A stretch of 64,000 bases of DNA, from contig OY727099.1 of assembly GCA_963402885.1 (NCBI GenBank), forward strand, positions 8,172,001 to 8,236,000, written 5' to 3'. Shown one piece after another: positions 21,787-35,125 of this stretch. Position 1 is the first letter of the stretch. Every line of letters begins with the position of its first letter. Below the pieces are notes generated by a model. That model saw only the letters and a list, made by a program, of their open reading frames with translations, searched no databases and was not told the origin of the DNA. The position numbers and the translations under genes are program-made. The DNA is from Antedon bifida (Eukaryota; Echinodermata; Crinoidea; Comatulida; Antedonidae).

Positions 21787-23069
21787 CTTCTAAACTAAAA
21801 GAGAAGAAAAAAAACACTAACACCATCTGATCCATAAATTGGATTGGTACATTATATTATTAAAGTTTCGTCATCATATTAAATTAACAACAGAAACATA
21901 CATAATTGGACAGCTTAACATACTAACTACTGTAACTCATGATTTATTTTACACATCTATCATGCAATGCAAATAATTATTTCTCTGTCTAAAAAAAAGA
22001 AGAAAACACCCAGTTTTATTATTCCTCTCTGTTGTACTAACTTGTTTAAGTAGAACAAATAAAATAAAAAACATTCAAAAGATGAACAGGTTTTAAAAGG
22101 TATGTCATATGGATACAAATAAAAAACATATCCATTGTCATTCTGCAGTACCAAAATGTGGTAATTTATGTTTTACTGACAAATAAATTTGTTGAAAATA
22201 ATAAAGATAAAATCTATAGATTACAATAAAATAAAACCAGTCTCTAAAGCTCTGTCTACACTATCAAACCATATGTGACAAAAAACTGTGATGTATGATA
22301 CGATGACATTATATCATATTTGGGCACATCAATACCATATTTGTCAAACTAGTTTGATAGCGTAGACAGCGCTTAAGAGAATAATTGCAATCTCAAAGAA
22401 TCACTCGGTTGGTTTTTTGTAATAGGACTACTACCTGGTACACAAAACAAGGCAAGACAATAGGTGTATAAGTATGCAGTAAAAAGGTACTTGTAGCACT
22501 TGTTGGAGGTTAAAATATTTTTGTCTACAAATTTGTTCCGATTATAATTTAGATTTTTTTAAGTGTTGTTTTAATCTAAATCCTAGGTGCATTGGAAACG
22601 AAAACAAAAATAACAAATATCTTCCCACACGCCACATCTCATCATTTACATTGGCAAGGTAAGTTTAGTTTTCAAATAAAAGCTTATTACAGTATTTATA
22701 TAAAGTAATTCATCAAGCAATATTTCATATTCCTCCTGCTCCTCATTAGAAAACACAATTATTACTATGTGAACTCAATGGCATGGGTTTAACAAATTAC
22801 TCATAACATTTAGTATCATAATCAGTGTTCTACTATTACACAAATTCTTTTATATGCCACATCACATTGGGTTAAAAAATAATCCTTACTAACAATACTA
22901 TTTACAGGTGTATGTATACCAATGCCTCACTGGTAATTTTAGTCAATAATAATTTAGTTACACAATTTAGTAAATAAACAATTCTTGTTTTCTTTACAAC
23001 TGTTTATGCAAGAAACTCTGGGGGTTTACACTTAACAGTAGCACCAGTTGACCATCACATGATCAGAAG
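21787..23069. other. Gene-free spacer between satellite and PHRF1
   Basis: AT-rich sequence with one family A element (22245-22376). No coding exon recognised on either strand. Confidence 0.5.
22245..22376. mobile_element. Family A MITE, copy 7
   Basis: Both termini present: TAAAGCTCTGTCTACACTAT and AGTTTGATAGCGTAGACAGC. The core is shortened. Confidence 0.8.
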
Positions 23070-23660
23070 TTCCTCAACACTTCCATACATTCTTCAAGAC
23101 TTCCATAAGTTAAAACTACCAATTGACACAAATTGCTCAAGACGTGGTCACAAATTGCTTAAGACGTGGTCACAATTTGCTTAAGACGTGGTCACAATTT
23201 GCTCAAGAAGTGGTCACAATTTGCTCAAGACGTGGTCACAAATTGCTCAAGACTCGTGGATTCGTTCCTCAAGACTTCCATAAATACCTCAAGACTGCCA
23301 TAGTTTCTTTATTACTGTCATACATTCAAGACTGTCATATGTTCTTCAAGACTGCCATAAGTTCCTCATGACTGCCATACGTTCAAGACTGCCATAAGTT
23401 CCTCATGACTGCCATATATTCTTCAAGACTTCCATAAGTTCTTTAAAACTGACAATTGAGGTTTAAGTTGTCACAAGGTCATTAAGATAACCCCAGTCTT
23501 TCAATATCTATACCAAGACAAGCATATAGTCTTCTAGACAAGCATATAGTCTTCTAGACAACCCCAAAGTCTTTTAGACAACCAGGAAATCTTTTAGACA
23601 ACCACAAAGTCTTTTAGACAACCATGAAGCCTTTACAATGGCTACTACAAGTTTATGAAG
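23070..23660 (+). repeat. Degenerate short tandem repeats (CTCAAGAC and TCTTTTAGACAAC types)
   Basis: First, five to six copies of a 22-23-bp unit around ACAATTTGCTCAAGACGTGG (about 23123-23255). Then about ten looser copies of a unit around CCATAAGTTCCTCAAGACTG up to about 23450. Finally four to five copies around AAGTCTTTTAGACAACCA (about 23520-23620). It lies just 3' of PHRF1 and may be in its 3' UTR; a minus-strand AATAAA (23308-23313) sits inside it. Confidence 0.75.
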
Positions 23661-23815
23661 ACTTCCATCGTTCAATACCATAGAGTCTTCTGTCATAAGT
23701 AACTTACGACCACAATACAGTTGAATATTACGCTACTATATGTCAACAACTGAGTTAACCGCAAGTATCTAATCTATAAGCGGTTCATCAATGTTCATTT
23801 CACTTAGCAAATCCT

Positions 23816-26800
23816 TCATCGTTTTTTCTTAACCTCCGGTTGCTTCTTCTTTTGTTTGACGTCTTTGTCCACATGTTTCTTCTTGAGTTGAAATTTCTTC
23901 ACATATCCATCTATTAATCTACGGATTTTTACTGGATTAATTTCACCACTTTTACTATGACAAACCTGAAAAAAAAAACGGTTATCTCTTTATTTCAAAG
24001 AATACAGTTCTGATAAGCACAGTATTAATGAATTCTACAATTACCATTATGTGTTACAATAGAGCATTTGATTTGTGAAGATGTACGAACAAGTTAGGTC
24101 ACGTCAATTCATTGTGTGTACAGAGAGAATGTGATGTGCTTCTTTACCCTATCCTTCTAAGGCCAGGCAACGATCTTAGGTTGTCTCAAATTATAATCTT
24201 CCAAAATAATGAAATTCTGGTATAAGATCTTACTTATGAAATACAGTACATGGTCTATTTTTTAAATGGGGGAAATATAGTGGAACAATTTGGGGGTAGG
24301 ATCAATACTACAATAAAAAAAAAATGCAGTTAAACTCACTTGATTTACAGATCTTTTAAGTATTTCTTTGTAGTCATTTTTGTCAACTTCTTTACGCTGA
24401 TAGTACGGCTTAATAGCTAGCTTCACCTCCTCCACAACACGCTCTTGGTGGTGTAACTTCTTCAAGTACTGTGTAAACATAAATTGGAATGTAAGAACAA
24501 TTGCATTGAAAATCAATAAATGCTTTGACTGGTTAATAAACAAAATGGAAAGACTCAACTCTCCCAAACCAGACATTGGTCCGCCTTAAAATGGTGGAAC
24601 AAATCTTGGACCTTTGAAGGCGGGTTCAGAGGCGCTCACAAATATATATCAAAAAGTAGTTTTATAACACCATTTTAGCTGTCAAAAGTGGGGAGCATAT
24701 GACCCTCCTAGATCCGTCACTAAAAATGCTGTACGGAACTAAAATATTTACCCTTTCTCTGGAATTCTTGTTTTGAAGTTCAACTGCAGAAGACTCAATA
24801 TCTTCTTCGTCATTAAATTCAAATTCAGCATCTGATTCATTAGGAGAGGGGGCATTGAATATCGACTTGAAATCCTTCTTTGCAGTACTTGCAAATTTAC
24901 TGGATCCGGGTAGGGCCTTTTCCGCGTCTGTTTCTTTAGAATCTAGGGTTGCCTTTCCAGATTTATTTACAAATGTGTCAATCAACTGGTTTAGTTTGGA
25001 TCCATCCTGTGTAACAAGTTGCGGTAAAATATCATTGAACGGTTTTGTCACCGGTTTATCTTTCGTTCCATCCGGTGATGGCTTTATTCCCGTTTCAATT
25101 TTTGGACGCTTTACAGCTTCAAAAGCACTGTCCGTGGAATTATTCAAAGAACCAAAGTCCGAGCTCAATTTTCGTTTTGAGTTTGGTGGAGGAGAATGAG
25201 TTTGGAATGACGAGCAGGGAGATGAGCTTGTTAACGATGGCGACGCAGTGGGTTCAAATGGGTCGTAGGGTTCATCGACCTTATCAACAGATTGTTCTAA
25301 CGTTTGGGCTGGTTCTTTGGTCTTTTTGTCTACAACAGCTACATGTGGTGGAGAATTACTACTTTCTTTATCATTACACTTCTTAACACTATTTTGTACT
25401 GGTGGTGGTATAACTTCTTTAATTTCTGCTTTTTTATGAGTTTTAAACGCAATAGCATCAATTTTGGCTTTTAAGCTTGCTACCTCACGTTTATCAATAT
25501 CGTTAATTTTTTTTCTTTCAAGTTCTTCCTTTTTATCTGTCCTTGTTGTTTCCTTAACATCTGAAATTACTTCTTTCTTTTTCTTCACTTTTTTCTCTTT
25601 CTCTTTCTCTTTTTTCTCTTTCTTCACCTTTCCCTTTATTGGTTTTTCTTTTTTCTTTTTCTTTTTATCTGAAAGTTCTGTTTTAGTACTTTTTGAACTG
25701 AAATCTATATTCTCTTTAGTTCTTTCTTTACTTTTTCCTTCTGATTTTCTATTCTCATTATTACCTTTTATTCGCTCATTTCTTTCAACCTTCTTTTCGT
25801 TAGTTACACTTTTTTCCGATTTTACAATATCCTTTGACTTTCTTTGTTCTTTATTAGTACGGTCAGATTTATGTACTTGAGGAGTTGCATCAAATTTACT
25901 GTTTTTATCGCGTCCATTTGTTCTACTACTACTCCTCGAAATGTCTTTTTGATTGGTAGTTTCGTTTCTGGATTTATCTTTACGGTTGCGATCATGATCG
26001 CGATCTTTGTTCTTATCTAGTGATTTTTCCCTGCGTTGGGAATCGGCTCCAGATGAATTGCTTCTAGTCGTCGTTTGGCTGTGACTATATCTCTTGCGTT
26101 CTTGCTTATTATCCTTTTTATCTTTTTCACGAGTATCACGATTTCTACGATCACTGTTTGATTCCCATCCAACATCACGTTTATCGATACCTGCTTTTTC
26201 TCTGCTCTTCCTCCTATCAAAAATTGGCGAACGTTCACGTTTAACAGTAAAATTTTCCCAAGATCGTTCTTTTAAATAGCGTTGGGAACCGGCACTGTTT
26301 TGACGCTGCCAATCTGCAGCAAACGCTTGTTCATAATTACGATGTTGTTGTTCCCATGTGGCAGACCATTCCGGATGATACTCAACCCACTTGCGATTAT
26401 AATCATCCCAATACATTTCATAACGTGGATTATCGTAATTACGTTTAACTTGTATAACATGACGCAAATCATTATAACCACTACCGCGATCATATCTATC
26501 ACGATCTTCAATCCTACGAGAATCTTGATTTTTAGGAACCTTCGAAAGATCCGATGCATTGTGGTGTTCATTCACTACAACATTGCGCGTATCACGGTCG
26601 TGGCTATGTTTTGCCTTCTTAGTTTTTTTTTTAGGCAATTTACGGCCTTTTGTTTCCTCGTCGCTTTTCACTTCCCCTTCTTCTGCAGATGAATCACGGG
26701 TGCTTCCTGACGTATGGGAGCGCTTACTTTTCCCATGCTTGCTTGATTTTTTCTTTTTATCATCTACTGACTTTCGCGACTTTCGTTCATCAGTTTCTGA

Positions 26801-29800
26801 GTGCGATTCAAAGCTGCTCGTTGAGGCACGACATGTAAGCGTACCTTCTCTGTGTTCTTTACCAGCACGCTCATTTTGAGTGGACTTTGAATTCTCATCT
26901 TTTTTTACTTGTGGCTTTTCTGTTGCCTCTTGTTCTTCATCTTTCTTCTGAACTACCTCTACCCACTGTGCTTCCTCCTCTACTACTTCATCCTCATCTT
27001 CTTCCTCCTCCTTTTCATCATCCTTAGTCCCATTAACATCTTTTATCTTCGATTCATCTTTAGCTTTATGAGTAACTGAAAAAGGTGTTTGTATATCCCA
27101 TTCAATCTCATCGTTCAATTCTTCCTCTAGCTGGCGCTGTTCCTTCATACTTCTCACTTCCTCTTCTCGTTCAGCTGCTCGTATATTAGCAAGTTCACGG
27201 GCAGCCGCTCGCTTGCCCTTTGTTTCAAGAAAATTATGCGGTTTAACGTCATTGGAATCGTCATCGCTATCTCCAGAATGTTCTAGATTCGTTTCGCAAT
27301 ATTTCGAGGTATCAACATTAAACTTGACTTCAGGTGGTAAACTAACATTGTACGTATTCTTATCAGGTGACTCGTTTAATATTCCAGATTTTACGTCACC
27401 CTCAGAAGATGTGCTTGTTCTTTTCCTCTTCCGCGGTGATGATTCTGAATAAAGAAAAATAAACATTATTACATCATTTTGAAAATGCATTCATTCAAAT
27501 ATCTCAACATTGATAATACGAACATTAACTGAAATGTCCGAGACTAACCTTTGGAAAGAGGGTTGGCTGATAAAGTACCATCTCGATGTATAGTTACGTT
27601 CTCACTCTTAGTATGGAGTAATTCCTGACCTTGCATAATACTGCTTAAAACATCAACTGACGATTCCTGGTTTGAGCTGTGTTCAAATTTTAAAAAAAGG
27701 CAAATATATCATTTTACTGTATTGCATTTATGTATGAAGTCTTATCAGTTTGGGGATAAATGGGTGTGGTCATTTTACAAAGTGAGGTAAATAGACTATC
27801 TGATAACTTCCCCACATAACATTCCTAGAAAGTAGGAAGCCTTTTGCCATTTCCTCCCCGACTGTTATGGCAATGATGATGATGTCAGAACGGTCTACAA
27901 ACCTGATACTAGAAGAACTTACCTAGAGGATTTAAAACTAGACAGGGTCTCTGAGGTATTAGAAACATTGCTGTAAATAACAAAAAACATTGCATTTAAC
28001 ATAGTTAACTCTTCTTTTGAAAATAACATATAAATTAATTTGTGAATATGAATAAGTAATAAGTATATTATTATTACAGACTAACCTGATTTCTGTGAGG
28101 TCATTCCCGCCAAATATATTCAGTTTAGCAGCGCCGATACCGGCTCGTTGATTATCCAAACTTGGTTCTAAGCGCACTTTTCGGCCAGGTAACAAACTCC
28201 CTGCTCTTGGCTTGACAAGGCCTAGCTTGCCAGCGATCCTCGTTTTTACCGTTACAGGCTGTAGTCGTTTGACTTTTCTCTTTACCGTTCTTTTTAATTT
28301 TGTACCCTTTTTTTTCTTTGTACCTTTTCGTTTCACTTTTTTTGGAGTTGCTTTTTTCTTTCTTTTCATTTGTACTCTGGGTAGACGCGTCTCTTTCTTA
28401 GTTGAAGAACCACTTGCCTAAAAAATCAGAAATTAAATAATTAATATAAATCAGTAGTGAACAGCATAATGTCAATGTACATTGGTTCTTCCTTATAAAG
28501 CATCCATGTTCCTTGTTGTATACTGTATGAATTGACAGTCCTTGAAAGATACTGGAAATGATGCTATGTAGTGTAAAGCTCTGTCTACACTATCAAACTA
28601 AATATGGTAGTGATATGCCCAAAGATGGTAGTGATATGACATCATGTTCATATATGGGCACATCACGTTTTTTTTGTCAAATAAAGTTTGATAGTGTAGA
28701 TAAATATTGTATGGTTATTTAACTAATGAAATATGGTAGCCACGTAATATATTCATAGTGTACCTCATTTACATCTTCTTCGCGTAGTCGTAGCGCCCTT
28801 GCTTTGCTAATCTGTGTGACAACACGTTCACTAACTCTGGTTCGAGCAATAACACGCGGAATTCCTTGATAAATTTGAGAGTTCCTCGTCTCCATTGTAC
28901 TTCTACTGGTAGTGTTTGCTTTATCTTCTTCTTCCACCTTAACTTCACATTGTTCTAGGAAACATAAATTTATGAAAATTTTAAATTGTTGTTGTGAGAA
29001 ACAGGTTATGAGAATAGAATGTTTACCCACGTTCCATACAAATGTGTGTGAAATGCTTACATAGCCCAGCGTTACCTCTGGCCTCAAACCAAATGCAGCA
29101 GGCTAAGTGTGAACGTACCTTTATCTTTAAAAAAAAAAGGTTTCTTACTTTGTTGTTCAACAGGATCTGGACAGGATGGTGTACATTCTGGACAATACCA
29201 TTCTTCAATCGGGATGTGTTCTAACGGTGGATCTAAACATTCCAAATGATATCCATTATCGCAACCATCACACAGTAGGAGCCGATCTTCACGATCGCAT
29301 CGTCCACAAACCTCGCAATACGTTACCGATTCGTCTTCTTCCTCTTCTTGTTTGTTGCATGTGGCAACTTCTATGTTGCGTTCAATCGGGCCGCCAACAA
29401 CACTTCGTACCAATATGCAGTGAAACACAGTACGATCCACAGGGCAAGTGTTTACATGCTAAGTATTTAAAAAAACAAAAACACTATTCTTTCTCGCAAG
29501 TGAAAAGTAAAATACCCATATATACTGTAAAGCTCGGTCTACACTATCAAACTAGTTTGACAAAAAAAGTGTGATGAATAAAATGAAATATGGTAGTGAT
29601 ATGACATCATCATGTCCATATATGGGTACATCACATATTTGTGTCGCATAAAGTTTTTACAAAAAACATACATAACACAATGTGTTTACAAAAAAGGAAA
29701 TAAAGTTGAGAATGTTAAGGCCTATGGAATGAGTATGAATTTGTTTTGTTTTTTGTAGGTTTTCGTATGTTTATTTTGGTTTTGTATAAAATAATTTATA

Positions 29801-30604
29801 CCTTTGACCATTCTTGTATACATTCTAAACAAAATGTGTGGTCACAGCTCTCTGGAGTTCCCAACTCTTGATCCCGGAAAGTAAGTAAACATATGTAACA
29901 TCTCTCAGCGTCCTCATCGCTCTCGTACCCACATGCGCCAAGCTGACTTTGATCCTCGGGCGATGCTTCGTCCTCATTGTCTTCTTCATCCTCATCCGAT
30001 TCACCCTCCTCTAATAATTTAAATAGTAATAAAATTTAAAGAAAAATTAATTGATAGCCTTTTAGATGCCTCAATCTGGTTTAAAAAAAGAAATAAGTAA
30101 CATTTTTACTGTATAACAACTATAACAACTATACGGTACTGTACTATGAATGAGAATGTTTATCTTTGAAAAATGTAGAAAAATGTATTTATATAATTAT
30201 AAACTCCATTACAAACCTTCGTCATCCGTGACCTCTTCGGTGACCTCTTCCCATTCTTCGACTTCTTCATATTCTTCCGATTCATGAGTTGTTTCATCCA
30301 TAGTACTTTCAAGAGTTGTTCCTTCTTGGTCATTCCCTGAACTTGTATCTAAATTATCCTCCAAACTTTCATTTGTTGTCTCTCCTTTCTGGTTTCCAGC
30401 ACCAGTCTCGACCAATCCATCCATAAACTCTTCATCAAATTCATCCCCGACATCAAATCCGTCGACATCTTCATTATCAAAGATTTTCTCCTTATCATTG
30501 CTATTATCATCATTTTGGAAAATATCTACCGGCGTATCATAACATTGTTTATCCGTAGAGTCTACCATTTGTGTGTGTGAATTTGCATCTACATTATTTG
30601 CCAT
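23816..30604 (-). CDS. PHRF1: PHRF1, PHD and RING finger protein with SRI domain
   Basis: Complete gene, ten coding exons, minus strand: 30217-30604, 29802-30010, 29149-29458, 28764-28954, 28086-28417, 27923-27970, 27549-27676, 24752-27444, 24340-24468, 23816-23965. All joins are GT/AG and in phase: 4578 nt, 1525 residues (human is about 1650). Order: acidic N-terminus; RING 167-207 ([17 protein letters not shown], with Asp as last ligand as in human PHRF1), split by an intron; C4HC3 PHD 247-291 ([26 protein letters not shown]); basic KR-rich block; IHRDGTLSA motif; about 900 residues of charged RS/KE-rich sequence in one exon; C-terminal SRI domain from 1434 ([23 protein letters not shown]) that binds phosphorylated RNA polymerase II. 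In mammals PHRF1 ubiquitinates TGIF and aids DNA repair. The chosen start (MANN) has a strong Kozak context; an in-frame ATG at 30628 would add eight residues. Confidence 0.96.
28574..28703. mobile_element. Family A MITE, copy 8 (PHRF1 intron)
   Basis: TAAAGCTCTGTCTACACTAT through GTTTGATAGTGTAGA, in the intron between the exons ending 28764 and starting 28417. Confidence 0.8.
29528..29658. mobile_element. Family A MITE, copy 9 (PHRF1 intron)
   Basis: Left terminus AAAGCTCGGTCTACACTATC is intact; the right end stops at CATAAAGTTTTTAC, so the right inverted repeat is lost. In the intron between the RING and PHD exons. Confidence 0.7.
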
Positions 30605-31498
30605 CTTGATTTCATCAAATTTGTACATGAATCATGCATGCTAAAGGAACATTAATGAAAAATATGATATTTAGAAAAATAAACAAAAGAAGTAAACATT
30701 AACTGTAATATTTATACTAAATTTAAGTCTTTAAAATAATAATATAATGATAAGCCTATTTGCTCATTTGATTTTTCTTGCTATGTGTTAATGTTGCTTA
30801 CAAATGATTATGAGCTTGGATACGGTAAAGTATCCCTATAGGCTATATTATAAATATAAATCTATCCGTTATGTCATGGCAGAAATTGTTAAATTTATTT
30901 TTTTTTAACCCAATCTATCCAAAATTATATCAGCAGCATTTGATCCATACTCAATGTATATACTAATTCTACCAAAACTATCAGTCTGGGATTGGGATTA
31001 GTCGGGCCTACTAACTTTAGTTTGGCTAGCCCCCTAGCTAGTTAGGTGTAAGTATGTGCATTGTTCTGTCATTCACACCACCACACACCGCATCCTGTCT
31101 GTGCTGGTCTGTGTGTATGTCAATTCGTTTTCATCATTTTGTATTTTTTTTTACAAATAAATACATAATTGAATTATTAATCATGTGTACTCATACAAAA
31201 TCAAAATAAAATACAAGTATGATGAATTTTGAAAACAGTGATATCCTCTATTTGCAAAAATGCAAACAAAAGCCGCATTTAGTCATGCTTTTCGTGCATA
31301 TCGTAGGCTTGCTAGGCTAGGCCTTCATTTATCCAAAAATGCTTCATCGCGGTCGCGTCGACAATTTCAAGACGATGGAATTCACACTGTATTTACACAT
31401 GAAAAACTAAATAATGTAAACTGTAATAATAACAGAATATTGAGTAAAGTTTCAGATTAAATTAAATGAAAGAATATTTTATAGTTCATGTATATTAC
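30605..31498. other. Probable first intron and 5' UTR of PHRF1
   Basis: A good minus-strand acceptor (TTCCTTTAG) ends at 30641, 37 bases before the chosen ATG, so an upstream noncoding exon is expected. AT-rich; the 66-codon open frame at 31260 on the other strand has no supporting motif. Confidence 0.5.
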
Positions 31499-31610
31499 CT
31501 GCAAATTTGGAGAAATTCCTCTCAAAAATCGAGAGGCCTCTCAGCCGCCATGATAATTAGAATCATTCCCAGTTGCCATTGCGTGGATTTTCATTCCGGA
31601 AGTTAGCCTT
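31499..31610 (-). promoter_or_regulatory. Candidate PHRF1 promoter and 5' noncoding exon
   Basis: On the minus strand, CCGGAAGT-type ETS sequence (31596-31603) is followed about 50 bases on by ATGGCGGC (31544-31551), a YY1-like site, and then by a donor (TTTGCAG/GTAATA, exon end 31499). ETS plus YY1 is a typical housekeeping promoter layout. Spliced to the acceptor at 30641 this would supply the PHRF1 5' UTR. Inferred from motifs only. Confidence 0.45.
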
Positions 31611-32139
31611 CAATTCCAGTCGTTATAACGGGAAAAATGAAAAAGTACCCGTAGGCCTATTTCATTTGGATATAAGATGGATGCTTAGTATCCTTTTATA
31701 TATTAATAATTATATTTTTTAATTAGGCCATAATACTATGATAAGAGAGGATTTATTACTCGGGTTGTTGTTAAAATACGGGTTTAGAGACGGAGCTGAA
31801 GACCATTTTTCCCCAATCAATATAGGCCTAATACTTAGTTGTATAATCTCACATTTTTTCCAAAGACATAATGTGCCAAATAACTCCTTTTTTTAAAGTC
31901 TTCCCTTTTCGTTTTTTTTTTCTGTCACCAAACGTAGTTCGTCATACAAACGAAATGCCGGCCAGGTGAATACGTATGCTATGTATTGCGTCGGAATTCC
32001 TAGATGTCACCAACACTTGAAAATTCTGTTTAAACACTATGCCCTCACTCGCTACACGAAAACTTTCACGCATTTATCAAACCCTCCTGGCATCATCGCC
32101 ATATCGACATCATGTCGTTCTATTACATTATTTCTCTTC
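31611..32139. other. Gene-free spacer
   Basis: Upstream flank of PHRF1; no coding exon or mobile element recognised. Confidence 0.45.
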
Positions 32140-32232
32140 ATAACATCATCATCGTCGACATCATCATCATCATCATCGTAATCATCGTCATCATCATTGT
32201 CATCATCAGTCACCATCATCATCGTCGTCATG
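32140..32232. repeat. Imperfect CAT/CGT trinucleotide microsatellite
   Basis: Runs of TCA, TCG and TCATCG units over about 93 bp. The Asp-rich open frame on the opposite strand is produced by this repeat. Confidence 0.8.
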
Positions 32233-32804
32233 AGATTTTCGTCATACCGTATCAAATAGCGTTGAAAAAATAAAGACACGAAATTTAATTTGTATTTCCT
32301 TTTATAGCATTTTTCATTGTTTACAAACAATTACAAAAAAAACCCCGAAAAATAATGCATAAGAATATATAACTTTATATCATTCCATGTCATATACTTT
32401 GAAACAAACAATATATTAACCATGGTGGTTGTACCCCCTCTTTTGAAAATGAAGGATGTTCTTCTATATGACTTATTGGAGGACATAATTACGAACCTTC
32501 CCTGGAAAAAAAAACAATACTGCATAAAAATATATAACTTAACTACATTTCATGTCTTAATTAGTTTACCCTCGTTTTAAAAAGTGAGTAAAACAATTAA
32601 TATGGGCTTCTACTATTATTGGAGGAAGGAAACTCCCCAATATCATTGGTCCACCTCTAATTGAAGACAGTCCCAAGGCAATCTAACAACAGAACACTGA
32701 GCTTGCCTTGCCAAGATAGGAACTCGTAACAGTCCTTTGATCTTATGTCTGGCTGCGACAAATACCAACAATACTGTACTATGTACATAATTTTCGGTCT
32801 GTTA

Positions 32805-35125
32805 CACACTAAAAAAAAAAGGTGCAAATCTCTACCTAAAAAGGTGCAAACCGATGCAACAATAGCAGCTCCCTTTAAGGTGCACAACTGCACCTTTGAC
32901 GGAAGGTGCAATTTTGAACCCTGATAAAGGGTGCTATAATGCTCCGTTGGAGTTCATATTTGCACCATATAAGGTGTAATTTTCTACCCTAAAAGGTGCA
33001 AACGAAATGCAACAATAGCAGCTCCCCAAAGGAGCAAAATTCAACCTCTAAATAAAGGTGCAACTTTACACCCTAAATAAAAGGTTCAATAATGCTCTTT
33101 AAGGTTCAAATTTCTGTTAAAAAGGTGCACAAATAAAAATCACTAAAATACAAAAAATATTGATTAAGCTTGGTATAATTTTATTCAACTTTAAAACATT
33201 ACATTATTCAATTCAACTGCTGAATTTTTGGATGGCAATTACCAGTCTTTGCACCTTAAATAGAGTGTGGCCATCTCTTCTCAAACCAACAATAGGCCTA
33301 TTGCTAAAAGTATCTAATAATGACATCTTTGACAGTATTCTCTTCTTATTCCCATATATCTGAAACAGTGTTCTTGATGTCTGGTTCACCTTTTCCGAAC
33401 ATTTTCACCTGATTATGTACTTTCCTAAAAAGCATGAAATAGGAATGGAAACTATTATATTAATATTATCATTAATATAAAAACATCATACAATACATTA
33501 TTGGCATTGTTCTGATTTTTTAAGTCAAATTACCTTGTCCACATGCTTCACATACTTTAAAGTATGTTCCTCTCCCTTTCCTCAGCTCGTAGTATAGTAG
33601 GTCCTATATATACTAGAGTATTACGGTACATGTCATGTGGTCACATTTCTTTCTCCTTTTCTGAACATCTTCATTGCTGCTGATCAGAGCAGAGGTGCTC
33701 TTTCATGTTTAAACTTATTTTATCCCTCCATGACATCATGTAGGCTGTAACTATTTATAATTAAAAATAATGTGTATAAGAATTAATATAGCCTATAGGG
33801 TAGGCCTACTAATATCCAGCTACTGTAACTATTAATAATAACTAGGCCCCTAGCCTGCCTTGCTAGGCCTATTATTATTAATTATAGGCCTAGCCGGCTA
33901 GGCCTAGGTCTGCTTTTAATTAAGTTTAACTTTAAGGTCTACCTAGCCTAGTAGGCCTAGCTAGCCTAGGCTAGAGGCCCTATCTATGCCTAACCTACTA
34001 ACTAGGCCCAGGTAAGTAGGCTAGGCCTGGTCTAGGACTAGCCCCCGCCCGAGAGGCTACTGTAGGCCAAGTAGGCCTCTAGTCTAGACTGCCTACTTTA
34101 GGCCTAACCTAGGCCTAGATAGGCTAGGCCTAGGTAGGAGGCCGTGCCTAGCTAGCCTACCCTCTAGCTAGCCTTATTTATTTTGCTATAATTTTTAAGT
34201 TTTAGGCCTAGGCTTATAGGCCTATATAATAATTAATCTAATAAAAACCACCAAATTACATGCCTAAAAGCTTCGTTACTTACTTTTAACAGCTATCCTA
34301 CACTGGAGAGATGTGGCCTAGTTTTATAGGCCATATTTTGGGCGCAAACTCCTTTCAATATTTAAACTGCATGTTTAACAACCGCACGCGCTTAACATTA
34401 TTGTTTAATTCTTGTTTCAAATAAATTTACAATAGATGCCTACATTATGATATTAAATATTCTAATAATATTGTTAAATATGAAAGAAAAGTTTACTTAT
34501 TCTAGACACCAGAACCAGAGTATATAACCTCTGAAATTCAATATTTAAAAAATTGTTTACAGACACCTTGCGTGCGCATACGGCACGAAAATTGTACAAA
34601 CAGGTGCTATTATGCACCTTTTAACTGATGTTAAACCTTATAGGGTGCCCAGTTGATCCTTTGAATTTATCATGTTAAAGGTATAAAACTTTAATTTTCA
34701 GTTACAAGCCAGCGACTTTCTAATGTTCCGTAAGAAACAGATTTTTTCGATTTCCGATAGCTGTCCCCACAACCTATATTATTATGAATCTTTCTTATTT
34801 TTGTTTTAACTTACCACAATATTGTCATTCTAAAAAAATTGTCATAATCATTACCTTTTAAGTTTTTAGAAGCCCTAAGTTAAATATATCAAGAAGCGTT
34901 CATTAATCTAATACTAATAGGTCTTATTTTGTCACACAGTCACCATGACGTACTTGGGCCTTTGTGGTGCAGTTCTGCACCTTTTTATACTTGTCTGCAT
35001 TTTTCGATATATAAGGTGCAAAAATAAACCTTTTATGAACTCTGCACCATTTTATGAGAAAAAGGCGCAAATTAGCACCCTTTTAAAGGTTTGCACCCTT
35101 TATTGCACCTTTAGTTTTAAGTGTG
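32805..35125. mobile_element. Family E: 2.3-kb nonautonomous TIR transposon inside family B
   Basis: Flanked by TA on both sides (32803-32804 and 35126-35127). Termini are CACACTAAAAAAAAAAGG and the complement of CACACTTAAAACTAAAGG, each followed by many copies of AGGTGCAAA in either orientation over about 330 bp on the left and 140 bp on the right. Such subterminal repeats are typical of transposase-binding arrays. No transposase frame was found, so it is probably mobilised in trans. TA duplication fits the Tc1/mariner superfamily or relatives; the family is not identified. Confidence 0.75.
33780..34240. repeat. Dense TAGGCCTA-type palindrome cluster inside family E
   Basis: About 460 bp in which AGGCCTA, GGCCTAG, CTAGGC and related words recur every 10-20 bases. 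Single copies of the octamer are scattered over the whole window, but this is by far the densest stretch. Confidence 0.75.

Noticed and set aside
24855..26879. Several plus-strand open frames of 60-140 codons
   Set aside because: They lie antisense to the 2.7-kb PHRF1 exon and arise from its Lys/Glu/Ser-rich codons; the minus strand has a clear orthologue in phase across introns.
31260..31460. 66-codon frame with a basic N-terminus resembling a mitochondrial presequence
   Set aside because: No downstream exon continues it, and it sits antisense in the probable PHRF1 first intron.
32052..32330. Asp-rich 92-codon frame
   Set aside because: Encoded by a CAT/CGT microsatellite on the opposite strand.
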